The notes: generated from the letters alone by a model not told the origin. Numbered from the stretch's first letter, positions 18,330-27,150 are shown. The stretch: 64,000 nt of DNA from Sphingobacteriales bacterium (GCA_900299255.1 OMJB01000064.1:1-64000), one strand, 5' to 3'. Numbers and translations: made by a program.

Positions 18330-18713
18330 TTAGTGGTTGTACACCAGGTGAATATCCGGAGCCGTAGATTCACTGCCGCCGCATCTTACATGAATATTTG
18401 TAATATCCAGTTTCACATCTTCCGGGTCTGTTTCTTTTATTTTTTCATACACTTCTGTGTTAAAAAGTGTACCTGAAACTTTTACAGGTCCCCATGTTTT
18501 TCCGCCTGCTGTAATAGATACTTCAAATGAGGTGACATCACAGCCCATGGTTTGGGGAATGAGCCGCGGATGCCGTAGTATTTTCTCACGAGATGTTATT
18601 TTGCCAGTGATGGTACTGAGTGTTACGATTACTTTATTGTCGCTGGTTTGCGCACTGGTAATGCCGCCAGAAAGCAAGATTGCAATAAGCAGCAGTAAAT
18701 GGCTCAATTTCAT
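18330..18713 (-). CDS. Secreted protein resembling the GldM C-terminal domain (127 aa)
   Basis: A signal peptide (MKLSHLLLLIAILLSGGITSAQ) is followed by a single small domain: CDVTSFEVSITAGGKTWG, then GTLFNTEVYEKIKETDP and LDITNIHVRCGG. The order T-S-F-x-V-S-I..., F..E....I....P.....I.NI.V resembles the last periplasmic domain of GldM, the T9SS/gliding motor component. That is my own pattern comparison and has not been tested. Two Cys residues may pair. The gene is single and convergent with the preceding one (12-bp gap). Confidence 0.6.
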   Translation of the reverse strand: MKLSHLLLLIAILLSGGITSAQTSDNKVIVTLSTITGKITSREKILRHPRLIPQTMGCDVTSFEVSITAGGKTWGPVKVSGTLFNTEVYEKIKETDPEDVKLDITNIHVRCGGSESTAPDIHLVYNH

Positions 18714-18884
18714 AACACCGGATTTGCAGTTAAAAGTAGCTTTCTTGCATCAAAAAGCAATAGGCCTGGTATAGGCCGCTGTACTTCAGAAGTATAAACC
18801 AAAAAGAGGAGTGTGTGAAAACTAAGGCATGTAGGATATTCATATCGCCGTTACATGCCTGGCTTGGAAACCTATAGACTGCAG

Positions 18885-19133
18885 CTAAGAACCAGTGTTT
18901 ACCCAAATTTTCTCAGCATCTTTTTTACGGATGCTCAGGTAATAGCCTGCGACGAGGATTGCCATAGGGTCGCCCATAGGAGCAATCATTTCTATTTTTA
19001 TGGGTTCACCCGGAATGCACCCCATTTCCATTAACGTTAGCTGGAAGTCACTGTCGTCGTGGTGGTCAATCACAGCCTGTTTGCCTGCCGGTAATTCTGA
19101 CAGGCGTATCACGTTTTCTTTAACCACATTCAT
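18885..19133 (-). CDS. FeoA domain protein
   Basis: An 82-aa SH3-like FeoA protein with the usual blocks: LSELPAGKQAVIDHH, then LTLMEMGCIPGEPIKIEMIAPMGDP and a C-terminal AGYYLSIRKKDAEKI. FeoA is normally the cytoplasmic partner of the FeoB ferrous-iron permease. No feoB lies in this window, so it is a stand-alone copy. A TAnnTTTG element ends only five bases before the ATG, which predicts an almost leaderless transcript. Confidence 0.85.
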   Translation of the reverse strand: MNVVKENVIRLSELPAGKQAVIDHHDDSDFQLTLMEMGCIPGEPIKIEMIAPMGDPMAILVAGYYLSIRKKDAEKIWVNTGS

Positions 19134-19138
19134 TCTTA

Positions 19139-19146
19139 CAAAATTA
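19139..19146 (-). promoter_or_regulatory. -7 element (TAATTTTG) for feoA; leaderless start predicted
   Basis: Minus-strand TAATTTTG is an exact TAnnTTTG match with 5 bases to the feoA ATG. It faces away from a second exact match at 19192-19199. Confidence 0.5.
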
Positions 19147-19191
19147 CCTGTAAATTATCACATAGTCAAACGGGCGGATAGTTATAAAGTT

Positions 19192-19199
19192 TAATTTTG
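19192..19199 (+). promoter_or_regulatory. -7 element (TAATTTTG) for adenine deaminase
   Basis: An exact TAnnTTTG match lying 36 bp before ATG 19236. It overlaps the TTG at 19197, which argues against using that TTG as the start of the deaminase. Confidence 0.45.
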
Positions 19200-19235
19200 A
19201 CAGTACTAACGTATACTTTTTTTAAATTCCGCCCA

Positions 19236-20879
19236 ATGAGCTCATTCACTATATCTGGTCAGCTGACAGACCTTTTTCAGAGACGTATATACCCGGCAAT
19301 AATAACCGTCAAGAACGGATACATTGCAGCTATCGAAGAGGTAGCATCGGCACCGAGCAAGTATATACTGCCGGGTTTTGTTGATGCCCATATACATATA
19401 GAAAGCTCCATGCTGGTGCCTTCTGCGTTTGCGCATATGGCGGTGGTGCATGGCACAGTAGCTACAGTCTCAGACCCACATGAGATTGCGAATGTGATGG
19501 GCATGGAGGGCGTGCAGTTTATGATTGACAACAGCAAGCAATCGCCTTTTAAGTTTTTTTTTGGGGCACCATCATGCGTGCCGGCAACCGGTTTTGAGAC
19601 CGCCGGGTATACATTGGATGCGGACGCGGTTAAAGAGCTGCTGAACAATGATGATATATGGTATCTGTCGGAAGTGATGAATTACCCGGGTGTGCTGCAC
19701 GGCGATGCACAAGTAGCGGCTAAAATAGCCGCTGCCCGGGCTGCTGGCAAGCCAGTAGACGGCCATGCGCCCGGAATGAGAGGTGCTGATGTTGTAAAAT
19801 ATGCCGCTGCCGGAATAACCACTGACCATGAGTGCTTTAAGCTGGACGAGGCGCTGGACAAAATAGCGGCAGGCATGAGTATTCTGATTAGGGAGGGGAG
19901 TGCTGCAAAAAATTTTGAGGCGCTTTGTGAACTGATACAACTGCACCCGGACAAAGTAATGTTCTGTAGTGACGACAAGCATCCCGATGAGCTGGTGCTG
20001 CACCACATCAATGCACTTGTAGAGCGGGCAGTTAAGAAAGGCTATGATCTTTTTGATGTGCTGCGGGCAGCCTGCGTAAACCCGGTTTATCATTACGACC
20101 TGCCAGTAGGCTTGTTGCAGGTACACCATCCTGCAGATTTTATTGTGGTTAAAGACCTGGAGCATTTTGGTGTTTTGCAGGCATTTATAGGAGGTAACAT
20201 GGTAGCCAGAAACGGCAAGTCGCTGATGGATGAAGTACCTTTTTTGCCCATCAATAATTTCAAAGCAGAAAAGAGAACTGCAATTGATTTCAGGATAAAG
20301 GCCCGTTCTGAAACACCTGTAATCAGGGTTATTGAGGCTATTGAAGGACAACTGGTTACCAATGGCACAGAGGCGAAAGGCAAAGTTGAGAACGGGTATC
20401 TGGTAAGTGACACAGAGCAGGACATTCTAAAGATTGCGGTGGTTAACAGATACGAGCCATCAGCGCCTGCCGCAGTAGCCTTTGTGAAAAACTTTGGGTT
20501 GAAAATCGGAGCGATAGCCTCAACCGTAGCACACGACAGCCACAACATAATAGCAGTGGGTACAAATGATGACTCGATATGTGCAGCTGTGAACAGGCTG
20601 GTGGAATGTAAGGGAGGGATAGCTGTAGCAGCAGATGGCAATACGGTGAGCAGCATGCCGCTTGAAGTAGCCGGCCTGATGTCGGTAAAAGGTGGCAGGG
20701 AAGTGGCTGCTGACTACAGCCAGCTGGATGCCGCTGCCAAAAAACTAGGTTGCCGGTTGCATGCTCCTTTTATGACATTGTCGTTTATGGCACTGCTTGT
20801 AATCCCTGCGCTGAAACTAAGCGACAAAGGCCTTTTTGATGGAGCGAGGTTTGAGTTTACCCATGTTGAGGTGGGCTGA
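19236..20879 (+). CDS. ade: Adenine deaminase
   Basis: About 547 aa from ATG 19236. It converts adenine to hypoxanthine and ammonia in purine salvage. Amidohydrolase features are the metal ligands in GFVDAHIHIESSM, HGTVATVSDPHEIANV with SDDKHPDE further on, and VDGHAPG. The C-terminal adenine-deaminase domain has IASTVAHDSHNIIAVGTND and the closing LSFMALLVIPALKLSDKGLFD. The in-frame TTG at 19197 coincides with a -7 promoter element and is unlikely to be used. The gene is divergent from feoA and apparently monocistronic. Confidence 0.93.
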   Translation: MSSFTISGQLTDLFQRRIYPAIITVKNGYIAAIEEVASAPSKYILPGFVDAHIHIESSMLVPSAFAHMAVVHGTVATVSDPHEIANVMGMEGVQFMIDNSKQSPFKFFFGAPSCVPATGFETAGYTLDADAVKELLNNDDIWYLSEVMNYPGVLHGDAQVAAKIAAARAAGKPVDGHAPGMRGADVVKYAAAGITTDHECFKLDEALDKIAAGMSILIREGSAAKNFEALCELIQLHPDKVMFCSDDKHPDELVLHHINALVERAVKKGYDLFDVLRAACVNPVYHYDLPVGLLQVHHPADFIVVKDLEHFGVLQAFIGGNMVARNGKSLMDEVPFLPINNFKAEKRTAIDFRIKARSETPVIRVIEAIEGQLVTNGTEAKGKVENGYLVSDTEQDILKIAVVNRYEPSAPAAVAFVKNFGLKIGAIASTVAHDSHNIIAVGTNDDSICAAVNRLVECKGGIAVAADGNTVSSMPLEVAGLMSVKGGREVAADYSQLDAAAKKLGCRLHAPFMTLSFMALLVIPALKLSDKGLFDGARFEFTHVEVG

Positions 20880-21016
20880 AAAACAGGTTCAACGTGAACG
20901 ATTTCGAAAATAAAGTAGGAATATCTGCAAAAATGTAAAATCTGGCACGGAATTTTCTTTACATCAGTTATAAGGGGAGTGCAATTACGCACTGCCTGAT
21001 ATAAACCGCAAAGATT

Positions 21017-21163
21017 ATGATAGCTGTAATTTTGATTTTCGCTGTTATGATGTCATTGATCATTCAGGCCGCAGAAAGAATGATCTCAGGGCTCAACAAA
21101 GAAGTGATTGCCGAGAACGAAAAAATAAACGCCCTGATTGCCGGGGAACCGGATCAGGGCTGA
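21017..21163 (+). CDS. Small single-span membrane protein (48 aa)
   Basis: An open frame from ATG 21017 encodes 48 residues: a hydrophobic N-terminal helix (MIAVILIFAVMMSLIIQA) followed by a charged helix (ERMISGLNKEVIAENEKINAL) that could form a short coiled coil, then GEPDQG. The layout matches small membrane-anchored accessory proteins. It sits in the gap between ade and secG, converging on secG with 19 bp between. No family is recognised. Composition and the sharp membrane/helix pattern support coding. Confidence 0.5.
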   Translation: MIAVILIFAVMMSLIIQAAERMISGLNKEVIAENEKINALIAGEPDQG

Positions 21164-21182
21164 AATTTAAAAGGTAAAAGTA

Positions 21183-21479
21183 TTATTTGCCTTTCTTGGC
21201 TGGAGCAGATTTTTGCTGAGAGGCTTTGCTGGTATTGTCAGCAGCACCCTGCGGTTTCTGGAAGAACATTACTGAAATTATACATAGGCCACCGATTACG
21301 CTGATCAATGTCCATGTACCTTTCTCCATAACATCGCTTGACTGTTTTACGCCCATCACTGCTGAGCTCATGCTGCCAAAAGTGCCACTCAGGCCGCCTC
21401 CTTTAGGATTCTGGATTAGAATGAAGAACGCAAGTATAACGCAGGCGAGTAATATTATAACTGTGAGAAATGGTATCAT
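21183..21479 (-). CDS. secG: Preprotein translocase subunit SecG
   Basis: 98 aa with two membrane helices (residues 2-21 and about 52-72) joined by the conserved SecG loop IQNPKGGGLSGTFGSMSSAVMGVKQ, and a Lys/Ala/Ser-rich tail. SecG assists the SecYE channel in moving proteins across the inner membrane. Its ATG overlaps the stop of the upstream TPR gene by 4 bp. It is the last gene of the leftward unit sigma-54 activator / lptE / TPR / secG. The groES-groEL pair often found beyond this point in the phylum is absent. Confidence 0.93.
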   Translation of the reverse strand: MIPFLTVIILLACVILAFFILIQNPKGGGLSGTFGSMSSAVMGVKQSSDVMEKGTWTLISVIGGLCIISVMFFQKPQGAADNTSKASQQKSAPAKKGK

Positions 21480-23332
21480 GATTGTTTTTCCTTTAAAGTT
21501 TCCTCTATTTTGCCGGCAAAGTAAGCACTTTTTTGAGGATTTCGCAAACTTAATTTGCGGTACATCTCAATCGCTTTATCGTATTTGCCCTGTTTTATAT
21601 GTATTTCTGCTAATGTTTCGCTTATAAGCCCTTCTTCTTTACTGATGGAGTTTACCGCCATCTCGAAGACATTCTCGGGTATTTCTTCGTTTTCTTCTTC
21701 AATTGCCGCTGCCAGTTTTTCTTTTTGCCACATTGTTTTTAGTGCCCTCTGGTCTTTGGATTCTTCTCTCTGCTTTTCAGAGGTACTCTTAAAGTGGAGT
21801 AGCCATTCAGAAAAACTCATAACAACCATTAGTGATTTTTCATCATCATCGGTGGTGCCGGGTTCTCTCAATTCATTGATTTCGAGCGGTATTTCTTCTG
21901 AAACCTTTTCCCCCTGCTGCAGGAAGTAATCTCTGGTGTATATAGGGAATATTAAAGTATCCTCGCTGGCTGTTGTTTCGGCACCGGGATCTGGTTGTAA
22001 TGTGTTGCCACTTACAATTTCTATGGCCCCACCCATATCGGCGGTGGCAACAGGTGCTTCTGCAATCCGTTTTTCTTCTTCGGCCCATGCCTGAGCGAAA
22101 GCTGATTTTTCGACAACCTGTACAGACGGATTAATAGTTTCTGCAGCGATCGGTACTTCCGGTACTGCCGGAGCTGCCTCTGTAATCTGCACCAGAACGG
22201 GCTGCACGTGAATACCAGAACCGGTCTCAGCAAAAACGGGCATCGGCTGGGCTACTGGTTGTACTTCCGGTTGCGTAGCAGTAATAATTGGTTCGGCCGC
22301 AGCAGCAGGCACATCTTCCACCACAAAAGCAACAGGCAGGTCGTGAACAGAGATCTCGCTTACTGAGGCAGCTATTGCAGGCACGGCAACAGGCGGTTCG
22401 CTGATGGTAACAGGCATTTCGGTTGCATGCACCTCAGGAACAGCTATTTCAGATAACAGAGGTATAGCCAATTCAGCTGGTACAGCTGTCGTTACCAGTG
22501 CATCAACGTTTTCCTTATTTATAATCGGTGGTTCAGGTTGAATTACAGAATCAGCAAACTGCACGTTGGCAGTGAGCAATTGCGGAGGCTCATTCACCAT
22601 TTCGTTTGCAGCAGGTAATTCTGCAGCCTGCTGTGGTTGTATCACTTCTGTAATCAACTGTGGTATGGCATCGCCAGCAGTAATTGGTGCAGGTACTTCT
22701 GATTCAGGCTCTGCGGGCTGATTGATTTTGCCAACTGCGATTGAAACGATCTCTGGTATGATGGCCGCAGGGCTTACTACCTCAGGAACCGGAATTGCTA
22801 CAGGTATTTCTTCAGGTGCCGGGGTTACAGGTGGTTCTGGCTCTGGTGCCGGTGTAACAGGTGGCACAATTTCGGGCTGTGGAACTGCAGGAGGCACAAT
22901 CTCTGGTACCGGAGTAGCCGGAGGAGTAACCTCAGGCACTATTGCCGCAACCGGCACAGGTTCATGTATTGGAGCCGCAGCAGTCGGAACTGGTGCAGCC
23001 TCAGGCTCAGCAGGCTGGCCTACTTTTTTCTTATCAACAACTTTATTTATTGCAGACAGCTGCTCTCCCAGTTCACGGTTACCTGCTTCGAGGAAATCGC
23101 AAAACAGAACCCAGTTGCCTATATAAGGCTGAATGCCGGAGAGCATCTGCGGAGAATATGCTTTTTTCTTATGATTTTCGAGCGCTACAAGGTAACGGCC
23201 AGGTATAAAGTAGGGATAGGTTTGCCTGAATAAAGCAATACTGTTCTGGTCGCCCTCAGTAATTGTGTTGGGGTTTTCCAGCAAGGCAGAAATGTACTTT
23301 ATAGACGTCTGGTTATTCATTTGTTCACTCAA
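21476..23332 (-). CDS. Pro/Ala/Val-rich protein with C-terminal TPR
   Basis: 618 aa with three parts. The N-terminal 100 residues form a helical domain (SIALFRQTYPYFIPGRYLVALE). Residues about 105-450 are low-complexity and rich in Pro, Val, Ala and Glu, with imperfect repeats of the type PEIVPPxxPxPE. The last 60 residues hold a TPR-like helical pair (EGLISETLAEIHIKQGKYDKAIEMYRKL). There is no signal peptide, so it is likely cytoplasmic. It lies between lptE and secG with 5-bp spacing and a 4-bp overlap, so it is probably an envelope-biogenesis accessory protein. The role is unknown. Confidence 0.8.
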   Translation of the reverse strand: MSEQMNNQTSIKYISALLENPNTITEGDQNSIALFRQTYPYFIPGRYLVALENHKKKAYSPQMLSGIQPYIGNWVLFCDFLEAGNRELGEQLSAINKVVDKKKVGQPAEPEAAPVPTAAAPIHEPVPVAAIVPEVTPPATPVPEIVPPAVPQPEIVPPVTPAPEPEPPVTPAPEEIPVAIPVPEVVSPAAIIPEIVSIAVGKINQPAEPESEVPAPITAGDAIPQLITEVIQPQQAAELPAANEMVNEPPQLLTANVQFADSVIQPEPPIINKENVDALVTTAVPAELAIPLLSEIAVPEVHATEMPVTISEPPVAVPAIAASVSEISVHDLPVAFVVEDVPAAAAEPIITATQPEVQPVAQPMPVFAETGSGIHVQPVLVQITEAAPAVPEVPIAAETINPSVQVVEKSAFAQAWAEEEKRIAEAPVATADMGGAIEIVSGNTLQPDPGAETTASEDTLIFPIYTRDYFLQQGEKVSEEIPLEINELREPGTTDDDEKSLMVVMSFSEWLLHFKSTSEKQREESKDQRALKTMWQKEKLAAAIEEENEEIPENVFEMAVNSISKEEGLISETLAEIHIKQGKYDKAIEMYRKLSLRNPQKSAYFAGKIEETLKEKQS

Positions 23333-23337
23333 TCAGG

Positions 23338-23844
23338 CTACCAATTTACGAAAGCTTTATTAAAAATATCATCTGCCAGCTGGTTACCGATGTCTTCAAT
23401 CAGTTTTCCTTCCACAGATTGCAATAGTTGAGATGCATCAAAGTCGGCAAAGCGCGTAAAAGTCTGGCTGAAATTTGATTTTTCGTTGATTCTGTTTTTG
23501 AATGTCACCAGAACACTTATTGTTAAACGGTTCTTTGAGGCGGTCTGGACGCCGGTGGCTCCGGTTACTGATACGGCGTATGTAGTAATAGAGCCAGTCA
23601 TGTCGTAATCGGCATCATCTTTTGTGACAGGTGACAGACCGGTCTGAGACAATATCCGGCTCCTGAGTTTCTCTGTTAAAGTAGAACTGAGGCTGGGTAC
23701 AATGTTAGGTGATTTATTCTCCAGCTGATGAATGTGAATGTTTTTACCCTCAATAGTGGCACCCGAGAAACTATAAATACCGCAGCCTGCCAGCGAAAAC
23801 AGCAGGAATGGGAGCAGTAAGTAAACTCGTTTTAGTTGCAGCAT
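23338..23844 (-). CDS. lptE: LPS assembly lipoprotein LptE-like
   Basis: About 168 aa from ATG 23844 (MLQLKRVYLLLPFLLFSLAGC), which gives a proper lipoprotein signal with lipobox SLAGC. An upstream in-frame start at 23889 would overlap the activator gene's stop but would bury the signal. The mature part begins GIYSFSGATIEGKNIHIHQLEN and continues LSSTLTEKLRSRILSQTGL, the layout of the LptE/RlpB-like family. LptE plugs the LptD barrel and helps insert LPS in the outer membrane. It is in an operon with the sigma-54 activator upstream and the TPR/secG genes downstream. Confidence 0.8.
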   Translation of the reverse strand: MLQLKRVYLLLPFLLFSLAGCGIYSFSGATIEGKNIHIHQLENKSPNIVPSLSSTLTEKLRSRILSQTGLSPVTKDDADYDMTGSITTYAVSVTGATGVQTASKNRLTISVLVTFKNRINEKSNFSQTFTRFADFDASQLLQSVEGKLIEDIGNQLADDIFNKAFVNW

Positions 23845-23885
23845 GTATGAGTAAATATATGGTAAAAGCGCTGTATTGAATACAA

Positions 23886-25136
23886 TCATTCCTGTATGTC
23901 GTATTCTTTGATTTTACGGTAAAGCGTTCGTTCGGAAATGCCCAGTTCAGTGGCTGCATCCCTGCGCCTGCTTTTGTGTTTTTTGAGTGCTTTGGTTATG
24001 AATTCCTTTTCCCTGTCTGCCAGCGACAATGTTTCTTCTATGTCTTCGTGATGGTGGTCGTGGGTATCAAGCAAAATAGGGGTATTGGTATTGTATACCG
24101 GACTGAAGGCTGCTGTGGCACTGGTTTCTTTTTCGGTGTACACAGGCATAATACTACCCGTGGCAGAGGGGTCGACAGGTGTGTAGCCCTGATGGTGTGC
24201 CACGTCGAAGATCATCTGCTTCAGGTCATTCATGTCTTTTTTCAGATCAAAAATGATCTTATACAGAATGTCCCGGTCTGATTTGAAATCAGATGAGGCA
24301 CCAGGTGACATTGCGGTTGATGATTGCGGTAGCAATGCCAGGCTCTGATTATTGTTGCGCTGCGGCAGGAAACTGTTCAGGGCCTCTGCGGTAATATTCT
24401 TGTCCTGCGAGAGTACAGAAATCTGCTCGGCAATGTTTTTCAGTTCCCTCACATTACCCGGCCAGTAATAGTTGACCAGCATCTGCAGTGCTGCCGGGTC
24501 GAGTACAACTGAAAGCGTTTTATAGCGTTCGGCAAAATCAGCGGCAAACTTTCTGAACAGCAGCGGAATATCTTCTTTACGATCGCGCAGAGCAGGGACT
24601 CTTATAGGTACTGTGCTCAGGCGGTAATAGAGATCCTGGCGGAAATCGCCCTGGGTGGTATATTCAAGCAGATCGCGGTTGGTAGCGGCGATAACACGCA
24701 CATCAGTTTTCTGTACCTTGGATGAACCCACACGGATGAATTCGCCGGTCTCCAGAACACGGAGCAGGCGAGCCTGTGTGCCCAGCGGCATTTCACCAAT
24801 CTCGTCCAGAAATATAGTACCTCCGTTTACTGTTTCGAAATAGCCTTTGCGGTGATCTACCGCACCTGTGAAGGATCCTTTTTCGTGCCCGAACAGTTCA
24901 CTGTCTATGGTGCCCTCTGGTATGGCACCGCAGTTGACCGCGATAAAAGGATTGTGCTTACGGGGAGATAGTGCATGTATGATCATGGAAAATACCTCCT
25001 TGCCCACTCCGCTCTCACCTACGATCAGCACAGAAAGGTCGGTATTGGCTACCTGCACGGCAGTACTCAGCGCATGGTTGAGTGCCGGCGAATTACCAAT
25101 AATGCCAAATCTGTTTTTTATGCTTTGCGTATCCAT
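23886..25136 (-). CDS. Sigma-54-interacting transcriptional activator without receiver domain
   Basis: 416 aa. The AAA+ domain begins almost at the N-terminus: Walker A GESGVGKE (40-47), a sigma-54 contact loop reading GSFTGA (87-92) instead of the usual GAFTGA, and Walker B GGTIFLDEIGEMP. A linker of about 100 residues with no clear domain follows. The last 45 residues are a Fis-type HTH (RRRDAATELGISERTLYRKIKEYDI). There is no N-terminal receiver or GAF domain, so its activity must be controlled otherwise. It is the first gene of the unit leading into lptE and secG. Targets cannot be read from this window. Confidence 0.92.
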   Translation of the reverse strand: MDTQSIKNRFGIIGNSPALNHALSTAVQVANTDLSVLIVGESGVGKEVFSMIIHALSPRKHNPFIAVNCGAIPEGTIDSELFGHEKGSFTGAVDHRKGYFETVNGGTIFLDEIGEMPLGTQARLLRVLETGEFIRVGSSKVQKTDVRVIAATNRDLLEYTTQGDFRQDLYYRLSTVPIRVPALRDRKEDIPLLFRKFAADFAERYKTLSVVLDPAALQMLVNYYWPGNVRELKNIAEQISVLSQDKNITAEALNSFLPQRNNNQSLALLPQSSTAMSPGASSDFKSDRDILYKIIFDLKKDMNDLKQMIFDVAHHQGYTPVDPSATGSIMPVYTEKETSATAAFSPVYNTNTPILLDTHDHHHEDIEETLSLADREKEFITKALKKHKSRRRDAATELGISERTLYRKIKEYDIQE

Positions 25137-25203
25137 CTAAACTCTAAATAATTTATACCACGAAAACCAAGTATCATTAACTTAAGCACTCATACATTTC
25201 ATT

Positions 25204-25273
25204 CAACCCCTCCAGGGTTGATCCAACTTTTTATTTTCTCCGCCGGCTATTGATATTCAAGCCTTTCAGGCTT
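25204..25273. repeat. Paired small palindromes, dispersed-repeat-like
   Basis: In the gap between miaB and the activator gene, CAACCC-N5-GGGTTG (25204-25220) and AAGCCT-TTC-AGGCTT (25259-25273) are two short hairpins about 40 bp apart. Paired palindromes of this kind resemble dispersed intergenic repeats seen in Bacteroidota. They could also act as miaB 3' structures. Only one copy is present in this window. Confidence 0.45.
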
Positions 25274-25326
25274 TCTTAAGTGTATGATCCACCGGTTGCC
25301 CGAAAGCGATCAACAATCTTTATTTT

Positions 25327-26739
25327 CTAAACCATTTCTCCAATAAGTGTAGCAGAAGTGGCTGTATTTACTTTTACGTGTACATAGTCACCTTTTTTCA
25401 GGTTGCGTTTTCCTTTGGGAAACACGATCACCTTGTTTTGTGAGTTGCGCCCGCTCCAGTCGTTTTCGCTTCTTTTGCTGGTTGCCTCAATCAGCACCTC
25501 GAAGGTTTTGCCTATATCGCCCTGATAGTTTTCGCGGGAGATATTGTTTTGTAGTTTTATTATTTCTTCCAGCCTTCTTTTCTTTACTGCCTCAGGTATA
25601 TCGTCTTCATACCTGCGCTCGGCCAGCGTACCAGGGCGCTCGCTGTAAGAGAACATATAAGACATATCGAAACGGCACAACTCCATTACAGAAAGAGTAT
25701 CCTGATGTTCTTCTTCGGTTTCGGTACAGAAGCCTGATATTACATCGGTACTGAGGCCGCAGTCGGGCATGATCTCTTTGATTCGCTTTACTTTATTCAG
25801 GTACCACTCGCGTGTGTAGGTGCGGTTCATCATCTGCAGAATGCGGGTGTTGCCGCTCTGCACAGGCAGGTGAATGTACTTGCAAATATTGTTGTAACGT
25901 GCCATGGTATGCAGAACATCATCGGTAATGTCTTTGGGGTGCGAGGTACTGAACCTTATTCTGAGCAATGGCGATACCAGTGCAACTTTTTCCAGCAGTT
26001 GTGCAAAGTCAATAGGCTGGCCGCCATCCGGGCTGTAATAATAACTGTCTACGTTTTGCCCCAGCAGTGTTACCTCGCGGAAGCCACGGTTGAACAGGTC
26101 GGTACACTCATTGACGATACTTTCGGCATCGCGGCTGCGCTCGCGGCCACGCGTGAAGGGTACTACGCAGAATGTGCACATATTGTTGCAGCCGCGCATG
26201 ATGCTCACAAAGGCGGTAACTCCGTTACTGTCCAGGCGCACCGGTGAAATATCGGCATAGGTTTCTTCCCTGCTCAGCAATACATTCACGCTTTTCTGTC
26301 CGCCTTCGGCTTCCGTAATCAGGCCCGGCAATGTGCGGTATGCATCGGGGCCCACAACAATATCTACCAGTTTTTCTTCTTCCAGGAATTTAGCCTTGAG
26401 CCGCTCTGCCATACATCCCAGAACGCCGATTAACATGCCGGGTTTTTTATCCTTGATCTTGCGGAATGCCTGAAGCCGGTTACGGACAGTTTGCTCTGCT
26501 TTCTCCCTGATGGAGCAGGTGTTCAGTAAGACCAGATCAGCGTCCTCAAAATTGCGGGTGGCACCAAAGCCCTGATCGTGCAGAATGGATGCGACAATTT
26601 CACTGTCGCTGAAATTCATCTGGCAACCGTAGCTCTCAATATAGAATCTTTTATTAAATACGTTAGGGTCGCCTGCGAAAGGTGCATACGCTTCTCCCTG
26701 CCTGTTCTCCTCAATTACTTTTTGCAGTAACTCTGCCAT
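25327..26739 (-). CDS. miaB: tRNA-2-methylthio-N6-dimethylallyladenosine synthase
   Basis: About 470 aa from ATG 26739 ([20 protein letters not shown]). A longer frame to 26820 exists, but it runs through a -7 promoter element, so I reject it. MiaB is a radical-SAM enzyme that methylthiolates i6A37 in tRNAs. The UPF0004 domain starts [17 protein letters not shown]. The radical-SAM cluster is [18 protein letters not shown] (Cys-x3-Cys-x2-Cys). A C-terminal TRAM-like domain ([26 protein letters not shown]) closes the protein. It lies 190 bp upstream of the sigma-54 activator gene. Confidence 0.95.
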   Translation of the reverse strand: MAELLQKVIEENRQGEAYAPFAGDPNVFNKRFYIESYGCQMNFSDSEIVASILHDQGFGATRNFEDADLVLLNTCSIREKAEQTVRNRLQAFRKIKDKKPGMLIGVLGCMAERLKAKFLEEEKLVDIVVGPDAYRTLPGLITEAEGGQKSVNVLLSREETYADISPVRLDSNGVTAFVSIMRGCNNMCTFCVVPFTRGRERSRDAESIVNECTDLFNRGFREVTLLGQNVDSYYYSPDGGQPIDFAQLLEKVALVSPLLRIRFSTSHPKDITDDVLHTMARYNNICKYIHLPVQSGNTRILQMMNRTYTREWYLNKVKRIKEIMPDCGLSTDVISGFCTETEEEHQDTLSVMELCRFDMSYMFSYSERPGTLAERRYEDDIPEAVKKRRLEEIIKLQNNISRENYQGDIGKTFEVLIEATSKRSENDWSGRNSQNKVIVFPKGKRNLKKGDYVHVKVNTATSATLIGEMV

Positions 26740-26758
26740 AATTTCCGATTTCTGACTG

Positions 26759-26766
26759 CAAAGGTA
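26759..26766 (-). promoter_or_regulatory. -7 element (TACCTTTG) for miaB
   Basis: Minus-strand TACCTTTG matches TAnnTTTG exactly, 19 bases before ATG 26739. It fixes the start choice for miaB. Confidence 0.5.
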
Positions 26767-26958
26767 CATAATAATAGCTGAGGGCGGCATGAAGCATTGA
26801 CGGGTATTTAAAATCTTCACATTTATTTCAAGGATGCGGGTTTTAGTTATATGGTATGTTTAAGAACGGCTCGGGTATCTGCTCTGAGCCTGGAAAGTAA
26901 CTTCACAATCGCCTGGTAACTCATGTTTCTGCAAGCGTAGCTGCATATATTTTAAAAT

Positions 26959-27089
26959 AAACTACTAAGTTCGCTGTTGTTTATGTTTACAGATAAACCA
27001 CTAGGTTCACCAAGGTTTTACAAGGCTCACAGTTGTATATGTATATATAAACCACTAAGTCCACTAAGGTTTCACAAGGTTCACAAAGT
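26959..27089 (+). repeat. Imperfect direct repeats of an ATAAACCACTAAGT...AAGG unit
   Basis: Three related stretches begin near 26959, 26993 and 27046 with ATAAACnACTAnGT. The last two continue with CCA[AC]..AAGGTTT.ACAAGG.TCAC. They are divergent, so this is an old array. Confidence 0.6.
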
Positions 27090-27107
27090 ACTGATAGAAA
27101 TAATGCT

Positions 27108-27150
27108 CACCGGAAGCAAATTGCGGGATTACTTCCGGTTGCTTCCGGTG
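27108..27150. repeat. Perfect 12-bp inverted repeat (CACCGGAAGCAA / TTGCTTCCGGTG)
   Basis: Arms at 27108-27119 and 27139-27150 pair perfectly around a 19-bp loop that itself contains another TTCCGG. There is no T-run, so it is not an obvious terminator. The sequence CAAATTGCGGGATT overlapping the left arm recurs at 27201-27214. Confidence 0.6.

Noticed and set aside
26740-26820. N-terminal extension of miaB
   Set aside because: The extension runs through an exact -7 promoter box and has no match to the family start; ATG 26739 gives the usual MiaB N-terminus.
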